This document shows positions 23,297 to 31,767 of a stretch of 64,000 nt of DNA, piece after piece (the first letter of the stretch is position 1; each line of letters begins with the position of its first letter). Position numbers and translations under genes: made by a program. Source of the DNA: J095 sp964517605 (GTDB lineage Bacteria; Chloroflexota; Anaerolineae; 4572-78; J111). The notes under the pieces are model-generated. The model made no database searches. It saw nothing but the letters and a program-made list of their open reading frames with translations, and had not been told where the DNA came from. The stretch lies in NCBI GenBank assembly GCA_964517605.1, contig CAZFCE010000007.1, positions 62,001 to 126,000 of the forward strand. Reading direction: 5' to 3'.

Positions 23297-25612
23297 TCAA
23301 CCGGTGTGCGTTACCCTGAAGCGGGCCACCAGTTGTTGCAGGGCGGTAGCCATGTGCGATAATTCTCGCGCCGAGTTGTTCACCTCAATCACCTGGGCGC
23401 TCATTTCCTGGGTGCTGGCGTTTACTTCTTCTACAGCGGCGTTGTTTTCCTGGCTAATGCTGGCAATGTTTTCTATGGTTTCACGCACCGAGCCGGAACT
23501 GGACGCCATTTCTGCGGCGGAGGCGCTGTTCTCCTCAACCACCGCCGACACGGTTTCCATCACTTCCACCAGTTCGGCGGAGGCTTCTTTCATTTCGCGG
23601 GCGGCAGCCGATACCTGCTCTACCTGGGTATCCACTTCCAGCGCCGCTTCTTCCATGGCTTTAACGGCATCCTGCGCCACGTATTGCACGGTTTCAATCA
23701 GCGTTTGGATTTCTTTGGTGGCGGTGCTGGAGCGTTCGGCCAGTTTGCGCACCTCATCGGCCACTACGGCAAAGCCTTTGCCCTGGTCGCCAGCGCGGGC
23801 GGCCTCGATGGCGGCGTTGAGCGCCAGCAGGTTGGTTTGGCTGGCAATATCGTCAATTGTCTGGATAATCGAGCCGATTTGACGGCTATGTTTGCCCATT
23901 TCCTGCACTTTGCGGGCGGATTGCCCCACCTTCTCGCGCACAATCTCTATTTTGTTGATGGTGGTGGTAACTTGCTGAATGGATTGGGTAATGTGCGCGG
24001 TGGCTTCGTTGGAGCGGCCCACGGCGGTGGCCTGTTCTTGCGCGCCGTTGGCCACGGTATCAATGGTGCGCGCTACCTGCTCTACCAGTTCCACGGCGGT
24101 GGTTACGCTTTCGGCTTGTTGGGTAGCGCCCAAAGCCAGTTGTTGAATGGTGGCGCTGATTTGCGATGACGCCTCGCCGGCCTGGGCCGAAAAGGTGGCC
24201 AGTTCGCCGGAGGCGGCGTTAACTTTGCCGGCGTTGTCGGTAACGGCGGTAATCAGGTTGCGCAGGTTGATGACCATTTGCGCAAAAGCGTTGCCTAGCA
24301 CATCCTGTTTAGAATGCGGCGCAACCTGAACCGTTAAATCGCCTTCGGCCAGCCGTCCGGCGGTGCCGGCCATTTCTTGCACATAAATCCGCAGGTTGTG
24401 AAAAGCCCGGAGCAAGTCGCCGGTTTCATCGTTGCGCTGCATATATTTGGCGGCGGCGTCATCGGCGGCAAGGTCGCCCTGAGCCAGTTGTTGAGCCTGA
24501 CGGGTGGCAATCATCAGCGGGGTGGATAGCGAACGCGCCACCATAAAGCCAATCAGCCCCAAAATTAAAGTGATTACCCCGGCCACAAACAGGTTGTTGG
24601 TAAGCGCCCGCACTACCGGCACGTTAATTTCGGCAATATCCTGATCAATCAAGATAACCCAGCCCAAAGCCTGCCCGCGGTTGCCTTCCAGGCGGTGATA
24701 AGCAATCACCGCCGGCTGCTGATCCAGATCGGCCAGGTCGTCGCGCCAGCCCTGGTCATTCTTTTGCGTCACCGCTATTAATTGTTCGGGCGCGGGTTTC
24801 ATCAACATGTCCGAGTTTGGCGCGTACAGCACCCGCCCGGTGCGGTCTAGCAGAACCGCATGGCCGGTTTCGCCCACCGTAACCTGGCTTAACGCATTAA
24901 ACACCGATGACACATTGACCGTGCCGCGCAAAATACCGATGGTGGCCCCGCCCACTTTATCGCGAATGGGAACGCCAATATTAACGGCCCAGGTTTTGGT
25001 GCTTTCATCGTATTCAACTTCTGAAATGGAGGGCGTACCCTGCCCTTTGTTGTAGGCGTTTTGCCACCAATCCTCATCGGCCTGTAAATAATCGCCGGTG
25101 CGGTTGGTCATGGCCACGGTTAACCCCTGAATATCGGTGGCAAAAACCTCAACCTGGTTGGGAAAGGTTTGCATAAACGCCATGAATTGATCGCTTACGG
25201 GGTTGTTATTAATTTGGCCCACCAACTCTTCAACTGCGGGCGATTTGTCCTTCCAGCTTTGGTCCAGTTCCGCAATTTTGGCCTGGATTTCCTTCGGGTC
25301 GCGGCCATCGTAGGTTTTGTTGGCGGTTTTCACCAGTTCGATCACGGCGGGAGACAGCGCCAGCGTTTGCAGGTTATCCACTTGCGCCGTAATGACATCG
25401 GCGGAACGGTTCAGGGTTTCGTGCCCCAGTATAACCAAATCTTCGCCGGTGGTTTGGATGGAATTTTTTGAAATGGTGAAGTAGGTGAACACCGTTAATC
25501 CGGCTACTGATAGCAAGATTACGGTAATTACCAACCCCACAATTTTGCTTCTGATCTTCCAATGGGTAATGCCGCCCAGTGAGATTACTTTTTGGAGAGG
25601 ATTTTGTTGCAT
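23297..25612 (-). CDS. Methyl-accepting chemotaxis protein with extracellular Cache domain
   Basis: A transmembrane chemoreceptor of 771 residues. I start it at the ATG at 25612, behind AAGGGGG, rather than at 25699. The order is TM1 (about 24-48, ending TYFTIS), an extracellular double-Cache-like ligand domain (about 50-330), TM2 (about 345-368), HAMP repeats (about 370-490), then the long helical signalling domain. The hairpin tip is IDDIASQTNLLALNAAIEAA followed by RAGDQGKGFAVVADEVRKLAE. No cheA, cheW, cheR or cheB gene is in the window. The array it joins must be encoded elsewhere. Confidence 0.93.
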   Translation of the reverse strand: MQQNPLQKVISLGGITHWKIRSKIVGLVITVILLSVAGLTVFTYFTISKNSIQTTGEDLVILGHETLNRSADVITAQVDNLQTLALSPAVIELVKTANKTYDGRDPKEIQAKIAELDQSWKDKSPAVEELVGQINNNPVSDQFMAFMQTFPNQVEVFATDIQGLTVAMTNRTGDYLQADEDWWQNAYNKGQGTPSISEVEYDESTKTWAVNIGVPIRDKVGGATIGILRGTVNVSSVFNALSQVTVGETGHAVLLDRTGRVLYAPNSDMLMKPAPEQLIAVTQKNDQGWRDDLADLDQQPAVIAYHRLEGNRGQALGWVILIDQDIAEINVPVVRALTNNLFVAGVITLILGLIGFMVARSLSTPLMIATRQAQQLAQGDLAADDAAAKYMQRNDETGDLLRAFHNLRIYVQEMAGTAGRLAEGDLTVQVAPHSKQDVLGNAFAQMVINLRNLITAVTDNAGKVNAASGELATFSAQAGEASSQISATIQQLALGATQQAESVTTAVELVEQVARTIDTVANGAQEQATAVGRSNEATAHITQSIQQVTTTINKIEIVREKVGQSARKVQEMGKHSRQIGSIIQTIDDIASQTNLLALNAAIEAARAGDQGKGFAVVADEVRKLAERSSTATKEIQTLIETVQYVAQDAVKAMEEAALEVDTQVEQVSAAAREMKEASAELVEVMETVSAVVEENSASAAEMASSSGSVRETIENIASISQENNAAVEEVNASTQEMSAQVIEVNNSARELSHMATALQQLVARFRVTHTG

Positions 25613-25768
25613 CGTTGCCCCCTTATTTTGCCGGGTTGTAAATAATTGTTTTTGGAGAATTGCATTTTTATTCCATTCGGTATTGGAGGTTATCGGCAAA
25701 ACTCAAAAAAACTCCATAAATTTTTGGTAAAGAGTTGGGCCAAATTGCCTGGAAAACGGGCGGCAATA

Positions 25769-25799
25769 AAAAAGACGCTGTTTTTGGCAGCGTCTTTTT
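25769..25799 (-). terminator. Terminator of the leuA transcript
   Basis: AAAAAGACGCTG (25769-25780) pairs with CAGCGTCTTTTT (25788-25799). The A and T tails make it functional in both directions. It lies 24 bases past the leuA stop and ahead of the chemoreceptor gene. Confidence 0.9.
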
Positions 25800-25822
25800 G
25801 GAGTAAACGTTAACCGGGAGGT

Positions 25823-27490
25823 TTAGGAGTTTACGGTAGTTTGGGCAGCGGGCGAGGCCTGGGCCTCGCGGGTGGAGAGCATTTTGTTGAGGGCGCTCAT
25901 GTAGGCCCGCGCGCTGGCCACAATAATATCGGTGCTGGCCCCGTGGCCACTGAAGGTGTCTATCATTTGTTTGCCGGTTTGCGGATGAGCGCGGTAGGTG
26001 CTATCGCCGTTTTCCGGCTGAATGCGGATGGTCACTTCGCCAATGGCGTCAATGCCTTCGGTAACGGCCTGCACCACAAACTCAATAAGAATGTTGGGCA
26101 CTTGCACAATCCGGTTGATGGCTTTGTACACGGCATCCACCGGGCCGGTGCCAATGGCGGCGTCCATCACTTCTTCGCCATTGGGGGCGGTGAGGCTAAC
26201 CGTAGCCGTGGCCTGAATGTGGTCGCCGGAGGAAACGTGCACGCTGTTCAGTTTCCAGATTTCGCGCGGCTGGTAAAACTCATCGGTGATGATGGCTTCA
26301 ATATCGGCATCGGTGACAACCTTCTTTTTATCGGCGATGCGTTTGAAGCGGTTAAACGCCTGGTTTAAATCCTCTTTGGACAGGTCGCCGTAGCCCAGCT
26401 CTTCGAGCCGCTTGCGGAAGGCGTGCCGCCCGGAGTGTTTGCCCAGCACCAGCGCGCTGGCCGACAGCCCCACGGTTTCCGGGCGCATAATTTCGTAGGT
26501 GGTGTGGTGTTTGAGCATGCCATCCTGGTGAATCCCGGCTTCGTGGGCAAAAGCGTTGGCCCCCACAATGGCTTTGTTGGGCTGAATGGGCATGCCGGTG
26601 TAGGCGCTTACCATGCGGCTGGTGCGAATGATTTGGGTGGTATCAATATTGGTGGCAACGTTAAAGTTTTGCGGGCGGGTGTGGATGGCCATAATCACTT
26701 CTTCCAGGCTGGTGTTGCCGGCTCGCTCGCCAATGCCGTTGATGGTGACTTCTACTTGGCGCGCGCCGTTGTGCACCCCGGCCAGGGTGTTGGCGGTGGC
26801 CAGGCCCAGATCGTTGTGGCAGTGGGTAGACCACACCACTTTATCGCTGCCGGCGGTATTTTTAATGAGATATTTGATCAGCCAGCCAAATTCTTCGGGG
26901 GTGGTGTAGCCCACCGTGTCGGGAATGTTCAGGGTGGTGGCCCCGGCTTTAATGGCCTCGCCCAGCACCACGGTGAGAAACTCCGGGTCGCTGCGGCCGG
27001 CATCTTCCGGCGAAAATTCCACGTCGTTGCACAGGTTGCGGGCGTAGGTAACGGCCTTAATCACCTGGTCAATGCACTCTTCGCGGTCAATTTTGAGTTT
27101 GTATTTTAAATGGATGTCGCTGGTGGCCAAAAAGGTGTGAATGCGGTGGCGGGGCGCGGCTTTAACGGCCTCAAAGGCGCGGTCAATATCAACATTGTTG
27201 GCGCGGGCCAGCCCGGCAATAACCATAGGTTGGTGGTTGGGGCGGCCTTCGGTGAGCGGGCCAACTTCTTCGGCAATGCGGCGCACGGCCTCAAAATCGC
27301 CGGGCGAGGCAATGGGAAAGCCGGCTTCGCACACATCAACGCCCAACCGCGATAACTGGCGGGCAATTTCCAGTTTTTCTTCTATGTTGAGGGTTGCGCC
27401 GGGGGATTGTTCGCCGTCGCGCAGGGTGGTGTCAAAAATAACCAGGTTTTGTTTGGCTGCCGCTACAGGTACGTCAACATCGGTACTCAT
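25823..27490 (-). CDS. leuA: 2-isopropylmalate synthase
   Basis: LeuA condenses acetyl-CoA with alpha-ketoisovalerate, the first step of leucine synthesis. The 555-residue product has IFDTTLRDGEQSPGATLN at the N-terminus, the metal-site HCHNDLGLATANTLAG segment, NGIGERAGNTSLEE, and the C-terminal leucine-sensing regulatory domain (about 400-520, with AIGTGPVDAVYKAI). GAGGGAGA precedes the start. It lies downstream of ilvB-ilvN-ilvC on the same strand, but a small ORF and two large hairpins intervene. leuC and leuD are not in the window. Confidence 0.96.
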   Translation of the reverse strand: MSTDVDVPVAAAKQNLVIFDTTLRDGEQSPGATLNIEEKLEIARQLSRLGVDVCEAGFPIASPGDFEAVRRIAEEVGPLTEGRPNHQPMVIAGLARANNVDIDRAFEAVKAAPRHRIHTFLATSDIHLKYKLKIDREECIDQVIKAVTYARNLCNDVEFSPEDAGRSDPEFLTVVLGEAIKAGATTLNIPDTVGYTTPEEFGWLIKYLIKNTAGSDKVVWSTHCHNDLGLATANTLAGVHNGARQVEVTINGIGERAGNTSLEEVIMAIHTRPQNFNVATNIDTTQIIRTSRMVSAYTGMPIQPNKAIVGANAFAHEAGIHQDGMLKHHTTYEIMRPETVGLSASALVLGKHSGRHAFRKRLEELGYGDLSKEDLNQAFNRFKRIADKKKVVTDADIEAIITDEFYQPREIWKLNSVHVSSGDHIQATATVSLTAPNGEEVMDAAIGTGPVDAVYKAINRIVQVPNILIEFVVQAVTEGIDAIGEVTIRIQPENGDSTYRAHPQTGKQMIDTFSGHGASTDIIVASARAYMSALNKMLSTREAQASPAAQTTVNS

Positions 27491-27520
27491 AATAAAAAAT
27501 CTCCCTCAATGGTGTTATGA

Positions 27521-27580
27521 GGGTTGAGGGCCGGTGCTTGCCGATAATCGGCATTATCGGCAAGCACCGGCCCTCAACCC
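27521..27580. repeat. Perfect 28-bp inverted repeat upstream of leuA
   Basis: Positions 27521-27548 and 27553-27580 are exact inverse complements around a CGGC centre. The outer part is GGGTTGAGGGCCGGTGCTTG. No T-run follows on either strand, so it is not a typical terminator. It begins 31 bases upstream of the leuA start codon and would form a very stable RNA hairpin in the leader. Confidence 0.9.
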
Positions 27581-27681
27581 AGATTGAATGGTATTAGTTT
27601 AAAGGCGATAGAAAAATTTGGGCTTGAGCTACTAAGGTCACTAAGGTCATCTGTCACAGGCTACCACCTCCCTGGCATAAA

Positions 27682-27834
27682 TTATTTACGGCGAATTGGC
27701 CGGTCTACGGGTACGGGAACAGGGTTAAACGTGGGCCGGCCCCGGTTGAGCCATTCATTTAACATATTCCCCAAATTTTCTAACGTTTGCCGGATTTTTT
27801 CCTGAACCTGTTTTGCATTGTGCGGGTCTGCCAT
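27682..27834 (-). CDS. Small protein of unknown function, 50 residues
   Basis: A short frame starting at the ATG at 27834 with AGGGA about 8 bases upstream. The product begins MADPHNAKQVQEKIRQTLEN, a likely amphipathic helix (about 5-32). It ends in a Pro/Val/Arg-rich tail (NPVPVPVDRPIRRK). I do not recognise it. Its place between ilvC and leuA and its good ribosome site support it being real, but it could be a spurious frame. Confidence 0.5.
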   Translation of the reverse strand: MADPHNAKQVQEKIRQTLENLGNMLNEWLNRGRPTFNPVPVPVDRPIRRK

Positions 27835-28007
27835 AATTTTTTCCCTGTAAACTGGGGTTGACGTTATTATCAACCATAACCGGCGGTGGTTAAAATTATC
27901 TTAATTTAAAGGTGCAGTTAAATTCCAAAACAACTAATCCGGCAAAACTGGCAAAAAATTGGGTTTTTTGGAACGGCGGTTTACCGGCGTTCCGGGTGTT
28001 TCCGTTG

Positions 28008-28042
28008 GAGGCGTGGGTTGCGGCGACCGCAACCCACGCCTC
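28008..28042. repeat. 16-bp inverted repeat downstream of ilvC
   Basis: GAGGCGTGGGTTGCGG (28008-28023), loop CGA, then its exact inverse (28027-28042), followed on the plus strand by TTTTTATT. For the minus-strand ilvC transcript the hairpin is in the right place but lacks a T-run. It may slow or end transcription, or protect the 3' end. Confidence 0.65.
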
Positions 28043-28067
28043 TTTTTATTACCGGGAGCGGTAAACC

Positions 28068-29069
28068 TTAAACTTCTTTGGCTTTGAGCCAGGGCATCAT
28101 TTTGCGGAGTTGTTTGCCCACCTGCTCGATTTTGCTGTTGCGGTGCGATTCGCGTTGGGCTTTGAACCAGGCCGCGCCGGTGGCGTTTTCTTCAATCCAG
28201 CCTTCGGCGTAAGCGCCGGATTGAATATCGGCCAGAATTTTCTTCATGGCGGCCCGGGTTTCATCGGTAACAATTTTGGGGCCGGCGGTGTAATCGCCGT
28301 GTTCGGCGGTATCGCTGATGCTGTAGCGCATGTAGCTGAGGCCGCCCTGGTACATCAGGTCAACAATCAGCTTCATTTCGTGCATGCATTCAAAGTAGGC
28401 AATTTCCGGTTGGTAGCCGGCTTCAACCAGGGTGTTAAACCCGGTTTCGATGAGGGCGCTGACGCCGCCGCACAGAACGGCTTGTTCGCCAAACAGGTCG
28501 GTTTCGGTTTCTTCGGTGAAGGTGGTTTCAATAACGCCGGCGCGGGTGCAACCCATGCCTTTGGCGTAGGCCAGCGCCAGGGCTTTGGCCTGGCCGGTGG
28601 CATCTTGTTCAACCGCAACCAGGGCCGGAGTGCCAACGCCTTCAACAAATACTTCGCGCACCCGGTGGCCGGGGGCTTTGGGCGCAATCATGGTCACATC
28701 AATATCTTTGGGAGGCACAATCTGGCCAAAGCGAATGTTGAAGCCGTGCGCAAACATAAGCATATTGCCGGGTTGCAGGTTGGGGGCAATGAATTTGTCG
28801 TAGATGGCGCGCTGCATGGTATCGGGCACGGTCATCATAATAATATCGGCTTCTTTGGCGGCTTCGGCGGTAGATTTTACCGGCACGCCATCGGCCACGG
28901 CCTGTTGCCAGTTAGCGCTGCCTTCCAAATCGCTCACGCGCACGTCTACGCCGCTATCGCGCAGGTTGAGGGCGTGGGCGTGGCCCTGGCTACCGTACCC
29001 AATAATTGCTACTTTTTTGCCCGCCAGTAAAGACAGGTCGGCATCGTTATCATAATAAATGGTTGCCAC
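28068..29069 (-). CDS. ilvC: Ketol-acid reductoisomerase
   Basis: IlvC isomerises and reduces acetolactate and acetohydroxybutyrate in valine and isoleucine synthesis. I use the GTG at 29069 (333 residues), which has AAGGAG 7 bases upstream and gives the canonical start ATIYYDNDADLSLLAGKKVA. The Rossmann motif is GYGSQGHAHALNLRDSG. Metal-binding acidic residues lie in TDLFGEQAVLCGG and in the segment beginning ECMHEMKLIVDL. The length marks it as class I (short form). It follows ilvN after about 107 bases that contain a small hairpin (29123-29155). Confidence 0.97.
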   Translation of the reverse strand: MATIYYDNDADLSLLAGKKVAIIGYGSQGHAHALNLRDSGVDVRVSDLEGSANWQQAVADGVPVKSTAEAAKEADIIMMTVPDTMQRAIYDKFIAPNLQPGNMLMFAHGFNIRFGQIVPPKDIDVTMIAPKAPGHRVREVFVEGVGTPALVAVEQDATGQAKALALAYAKGMGCTRAGVIETTFTEETETDLFGEQAVLCGGVSALIETGFNTLVEAGYQPEIAYFECMHEMKLIVDLMYQGGLSYMRYSISDTAEHGDYTAGPKIVTDETRAAMKKILADIQSGAYAEGWIEENATGAAWFKAQRESHRNSKIEQVGKQLRKMMPWLKAKEV

Positions 29070-29175
29070 AATAAGTCTCCTTTTTATTGATAGGTGGATA
29101 GTTAAGTGTATTTTAGTAGACAAGCCGATTGGCAGCAAGTAACAGGCAATCGGCTACCGGTAATTTGCCGCCGGC

Positions 29176-29679
29176 TCAGACCGAGCCGTTGCGCGGCACA
29201 ATTTGCCCGCGGGTCATGGCAATTTTGCCGGTTCGCATAATTTCTAAAATGCCAAACGGTTCCAGCACCGCTATCATTGCTTCGATTTTGCTAGACTCGC
29301 CGGTAACTTCCACAATCAGGGTATCGGTGGCCACATCCACAATGCGGGCGCGGTACATTTCGGCCACATCCATTACCTGACCGCGCTGCGAGGCGTTGGC
29401 GTTTACTTTTACCAGCGCGGTTTCGCGGATAACCGCCGGGGTATCGGTAACGTCTTCCACTTCAATCACGTTGATGAGTTTGAGCAGGTTGGCCTTGATG
29501 ACGTTGCGGCGCAGCGTTTCTTTTTCGTCGGTGACAATGGTCATGCGGCTAATGCCGGGGGTTTCGCTGTGGCCCACGGCCAGGCTTTCGATGTTGAAGT
29601 TGCGGCGGCGGAACAGGCTGGCCACCCGGTTGAGCACGCCGGGTTTATCTTCTACTTTGGCAATCAGGGTTTGCTTCAT
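29176..29679 (-). CDS. ilvN: Acetolactate synthase small (regulatory) subunit
   Basis: This subunit activates IlvB and gives valine feedback inhibition. The ATG at 29679 (AAGGAGAAG upstream) yields 167 residues starting MKQTLIAKVEDKPGVLNRVA. This is the N-terminal ACT domain, with the valine-site region RRRNFNIESLAVGH. The C-terminal small-subunit domain covers about 85-160. It begins 13 bases after the ilvB stop. Confidence 0.95.
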   Translation of the reverse strand: MKQTLIAKVEDKPGVLNRVASLFRRRNFNIESLAVGHSETPGISRMTIVTDEKETLRRNVIKANLLKLINVIEVEDVTDTPAVIRETALVKVNANASQRGQVMDVAEMYRARIVDVATDTLIVEVTGESSKIEAMIAVLEPFGILEIMRTGKIAMTRGQIVPRNGSV

Positions 29680-29692
29680 TGGGAACTTCTCC

Positions 29693-31411
29693 TTAAATCT
29701 CGTTGTCTTTAAATTGTTGCGGATAGGGTCGTCGCAGCATGGCGTGCAGGTCCGCGCCGGCGGGCACCATGGGGTAAACCAGATCGTGCTGTTCAACCAC
29801 AAATTCAATCAGCACCGGGCCGGTGTGGTCGCTGGCTTTTTTCATGGTGGCCTCAATGTCTTCCAGCTTTTCAACCCGATAGCCGGGCATACGGTAGGCT
29901 TCGGCCAGTTTTACAAAATCGGGGCTGTAGATGGGCGTTTGGGTGTAGCGGGATTCGTAGAAAAGTTCCTGCCATTGGCGCACCATGCCCAGGTAGCCGT
30001 TGTTAATGATGGCAATTTTGATGTTGGCGTTTTCCTGCACGGCGGTAGCCAATTCGGTGACGGTCATTTGAATGGAGCCGTCGCCCACAATTACCCAGAT
30101 TTCCCGGTCTTTGTTGGCAAAGCTGGCCCCAATCGAGGCCGGCAGGCTAAAGCCCATAGTGCCCAACCCGCCCGAGGTGAGCAGGGTGTAGGGGTCGTCG
30201 TGTTTGTAATACTGGGCCTCAATCATTTGGTGCTGGCCCACATCAGACACAATCAGGGCCTGGCCGTTGGTGTTTTTCCAGATGGCGTTGATGGCCTGAG
30301 CGGCCATTAAATTGGGGGTTTTATGCTGCACAATGTCGCGCTGGCTGGAATCTTCTTGCCAATCTTTGATTTTGCCCAGCCAGGCCGAGCGATCCATCCG
30401 TTTGACGCCGGGGTTGATTTGGCGCAGCACCGTGCCTAAATCGGCTTGAATGCCCACGTTAACGCGCACGTTCTTGTTGAGTTCGGAGGCGTCAATATCA
30501 ATGTGGATTTTTTTGGAATTGGGGGAATAGGTTTTGAGGTTGCCGGTAACGCGGTCATCAAAACGCATACCGCAGGCAATGAGCAAATCGGCTTCTTGCA
30601 CGGCGTGGTTAGAGCAGGCTTCGCCGTGCATGCCCATCATGCCCATATTTAGCGGGTGGCTGGCCGGCATGCTGCTAATGCCCAGCAGGGTCATGGCCAC
30701 GGGGATGGAGCCTTTTTCGGCCAGTTCGCGCAGTTCGGCCATAGCCCCGGAGAGTAACACGCCGTGACCGGCAAAAATAACCGGCCGCTGGGCGCTGTTA
30801 ATCAGTTCGAGGGCAGCCGCCACCTGGTCTTCACCGGCCTGGGCCGGGGGATGGTACCCCAACAACTCGATGGGTTCGGTGGGGTAAATAAATTCGGTTT
30901 TGGCGTTTTGCACGTCTTTGGGAATATCAACCAACACGGGGCCGGGCCGGCCGGTGCGGGCAATGTAAAAGGCTTCGCGGATGGTGGCGGCCAGCTCGGT
31001 AACATCGGCAACCAGATAGTTGTGTTTGGTAACAGGCAGGGTAATCCCGGTAATATCAATTTCCTGAAAGGCGTCGCTGCCAATGTAGGGGTTGGGCACC
31101 TGGCCGGTAATGCACACCAGGGGCACCGAGTCCATCATGGCGGTGGCCAGGCCGGTAACCATGTTGGTGGCGCCGGGGCCGGAGGTGGCTACCGCTACGC
31201 CCACTTTGCCGCTGGCGCGGGCGTAGCCATCGGCCATGTGGGTAGCGCCTTGCTCGTGGCGGGGTAACACGTGATGGATTCTATCCTGGTACTTGCTGAG
31301 GGCATCGTAGGTGGGCAATATCTGGCCGCCGGGGTAGCCAAACACCACTTCTACCCCTTCGCACAGTAAACTTTCCCACACTATTTCAGCACCGGTCTTC
31401 ATTTCTGCCAT
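29693..31411 (-). CDS. ilvB: Acetolactate synthase large (catalytic) subunit
   Basis: IlvB is the thiamine-diphosphate and FAD enzyme that makes acetolactate from pyruvate. The 572-residue sequence has the catalytic-Glu region FGYPGGQILPTYDAL, HEQGATHMADGYARASGKVG, the central FAD-linked domain, and the ThDP-binding GDGSIQMTVTELAT with NNGYLGMVRQWQ. It heads the ilvB-ilvN-ilvC operon. Its 230-base leader contains a leader peptide and an attenuator (31453-31600), so expression should respond to charged Val, Leu and Ile tRNA. Confidence 0.97.
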   Translation of the reverse strand: MAEMKTGAEIVWESLLCEGVEVVFGYPGGQILPTYDALSKYQDRIHHVLPRHEQGATHMADGYARASGKVGVAVATSGPGATNMVTGLATAMMDSVPLVCITGQVPNPYIGSDAFQEIDITGITLPVTKHNYLVADVTELAATIREAFYIARTGRPGPVLVDIPKDVQNAKTEFIYPTEPIELLGYHPPAQAGEDQVAAALELINSAQRPVIFAGHGVLLSGAMAELRELAEKGSIPVAMTLLGISSMPASHPLNMGMMGMHGEACSNHAVQEADLLIACGMRFDDRVTGNLKTYSPNSKKIHIDIDASELNKNVRVNVGIQADLGTVLRQINPGVKRMDRSAWLGKIKDWQEDSSQRDIVQHKTPNLMAAQAINAIWKNTNGQALIVSDVGQHQMIEAQYYKHDDPYTLLTSGGLGTMGFSLPASIGASFANKDREIWVIVGDGSIQMTVTELATAVQENANIKIAIINNGYLGMVRQWQELFYESRYTQTPIYSPDFVKLAEAYRMPGYRVEKLEDIEATMKKASDHTGPVLIEFVVEQHDLVYPMVPAGADLHAMLRRPYPQQFKDNEI

Positions 31412-31452
31412 CTCTTTTACTCCTTGTGCAATAAATTTGAAAAATTTTTGCT

Positions 31453-31484
31453 AAAAAAAACGCCTCCCGGTGTGGGAGGCGTTT
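31453..31484 (-). terminator. Attenuator terminator of the ilv operon
   Basis: On the minus strand AAACGCCTCCC (31484-31474), loop ACACC and GGGAGGCGTTT (31468-31458) precede a run of Ts. It lies inside the leader, 42 bases before ilvB. Its left arm can instead pair with GGAGGCGTTTG at the end of the leader-peptide gene, an antiterminator. Confidence 0.93.
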
Positions 31485-31510
31485 GTTAACTGAGTGGTGT
31501 GGCCTGTGGT

Positions 31511-31600
31511 TCAGGTAGCACTGCCAACGACAAACGCCTCCTTACCGCTGATAAGGAGGACGCCAAGTACTACTACTACCACAGCCAACAAACTAATCAT
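31511..31600 (-). CDS. ilv leader peptide, 29 residues
   Basis: A 29-codon frame read from the ATG at 31600 to TGA at 31511. It begins MISLLAVVVVVLGVLLIS and continues GKEAFVVGSAT. Of the first 17 residues, 5 are Val in a row, 5 are Leu and 2 are Ile: the end products of the downstream operon. AAAGGA lies 11 bases upstream. Segment CCTCCTTA in the peptide gene pairs with TAAGGAGG, that strand also pairs with CAAACGCCTCC, and that in turn forms the terminator. This is the classic 1:2, 2:3, 3:4 attenuation order. Ribosome stalling at the Val run would free segment 2 to form the antiterminator. Confidence 0.9.
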   Translation of the reverse strand: MISLLAVVVVVLGVLLISGKEAFVVGSAT

Positions 31601-31644
31601 CTGATTGATAATCCTTTTGAAAGGTTAATCAAAGTTCAGGGGCT

Positions 31645-31673
31645 ATCTTAGCACACCTGCGAAATGCTGTCAA
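31645..31673 (-). promoter_or_regulatory. Promoter of the ilv operon
   Basis: On the minus strand a perfect -35 TTGACA (31673-31668), 17 bases, then TAAGAT (31650-31645). Transcription would start near 31638, about 38 bases before the leader-peptide ATG. It diverges from the pheA promoter. Confidence 0.88.
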
Positions 31674-31712
31674 GACGGTTTGACGTAAATTTTTACATTT
31701 TTTGGATTGGCT

Positions 31713-31741
31713 TTGACTCCCCAAATTCTTCGTGATACACT
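31713..31741 (+). promoter_or_regulatory. Promoter of pheA-aroF
   Basis: TTGACT (31713-31718), 17 bases, then TACACT (31736-31741). The start codon of pheA is only 27 bases past the -10, leaving a short leader with a GAGGAG ribosome site and no attenuator. Confidence 0.8.
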
Positions 31742-31767
31742 GCGCCTCAAATTTGAGGAGAAAAAAC

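Noticed and set aside
27594..27650. Possible leucine leader peptide (18 codons, four Leu, two Val) before leuA
   Set aside because: Leu content is modest, the ribosome-site spacing is poor, and the following hairpin has no T-run, so attenuation is not supported.
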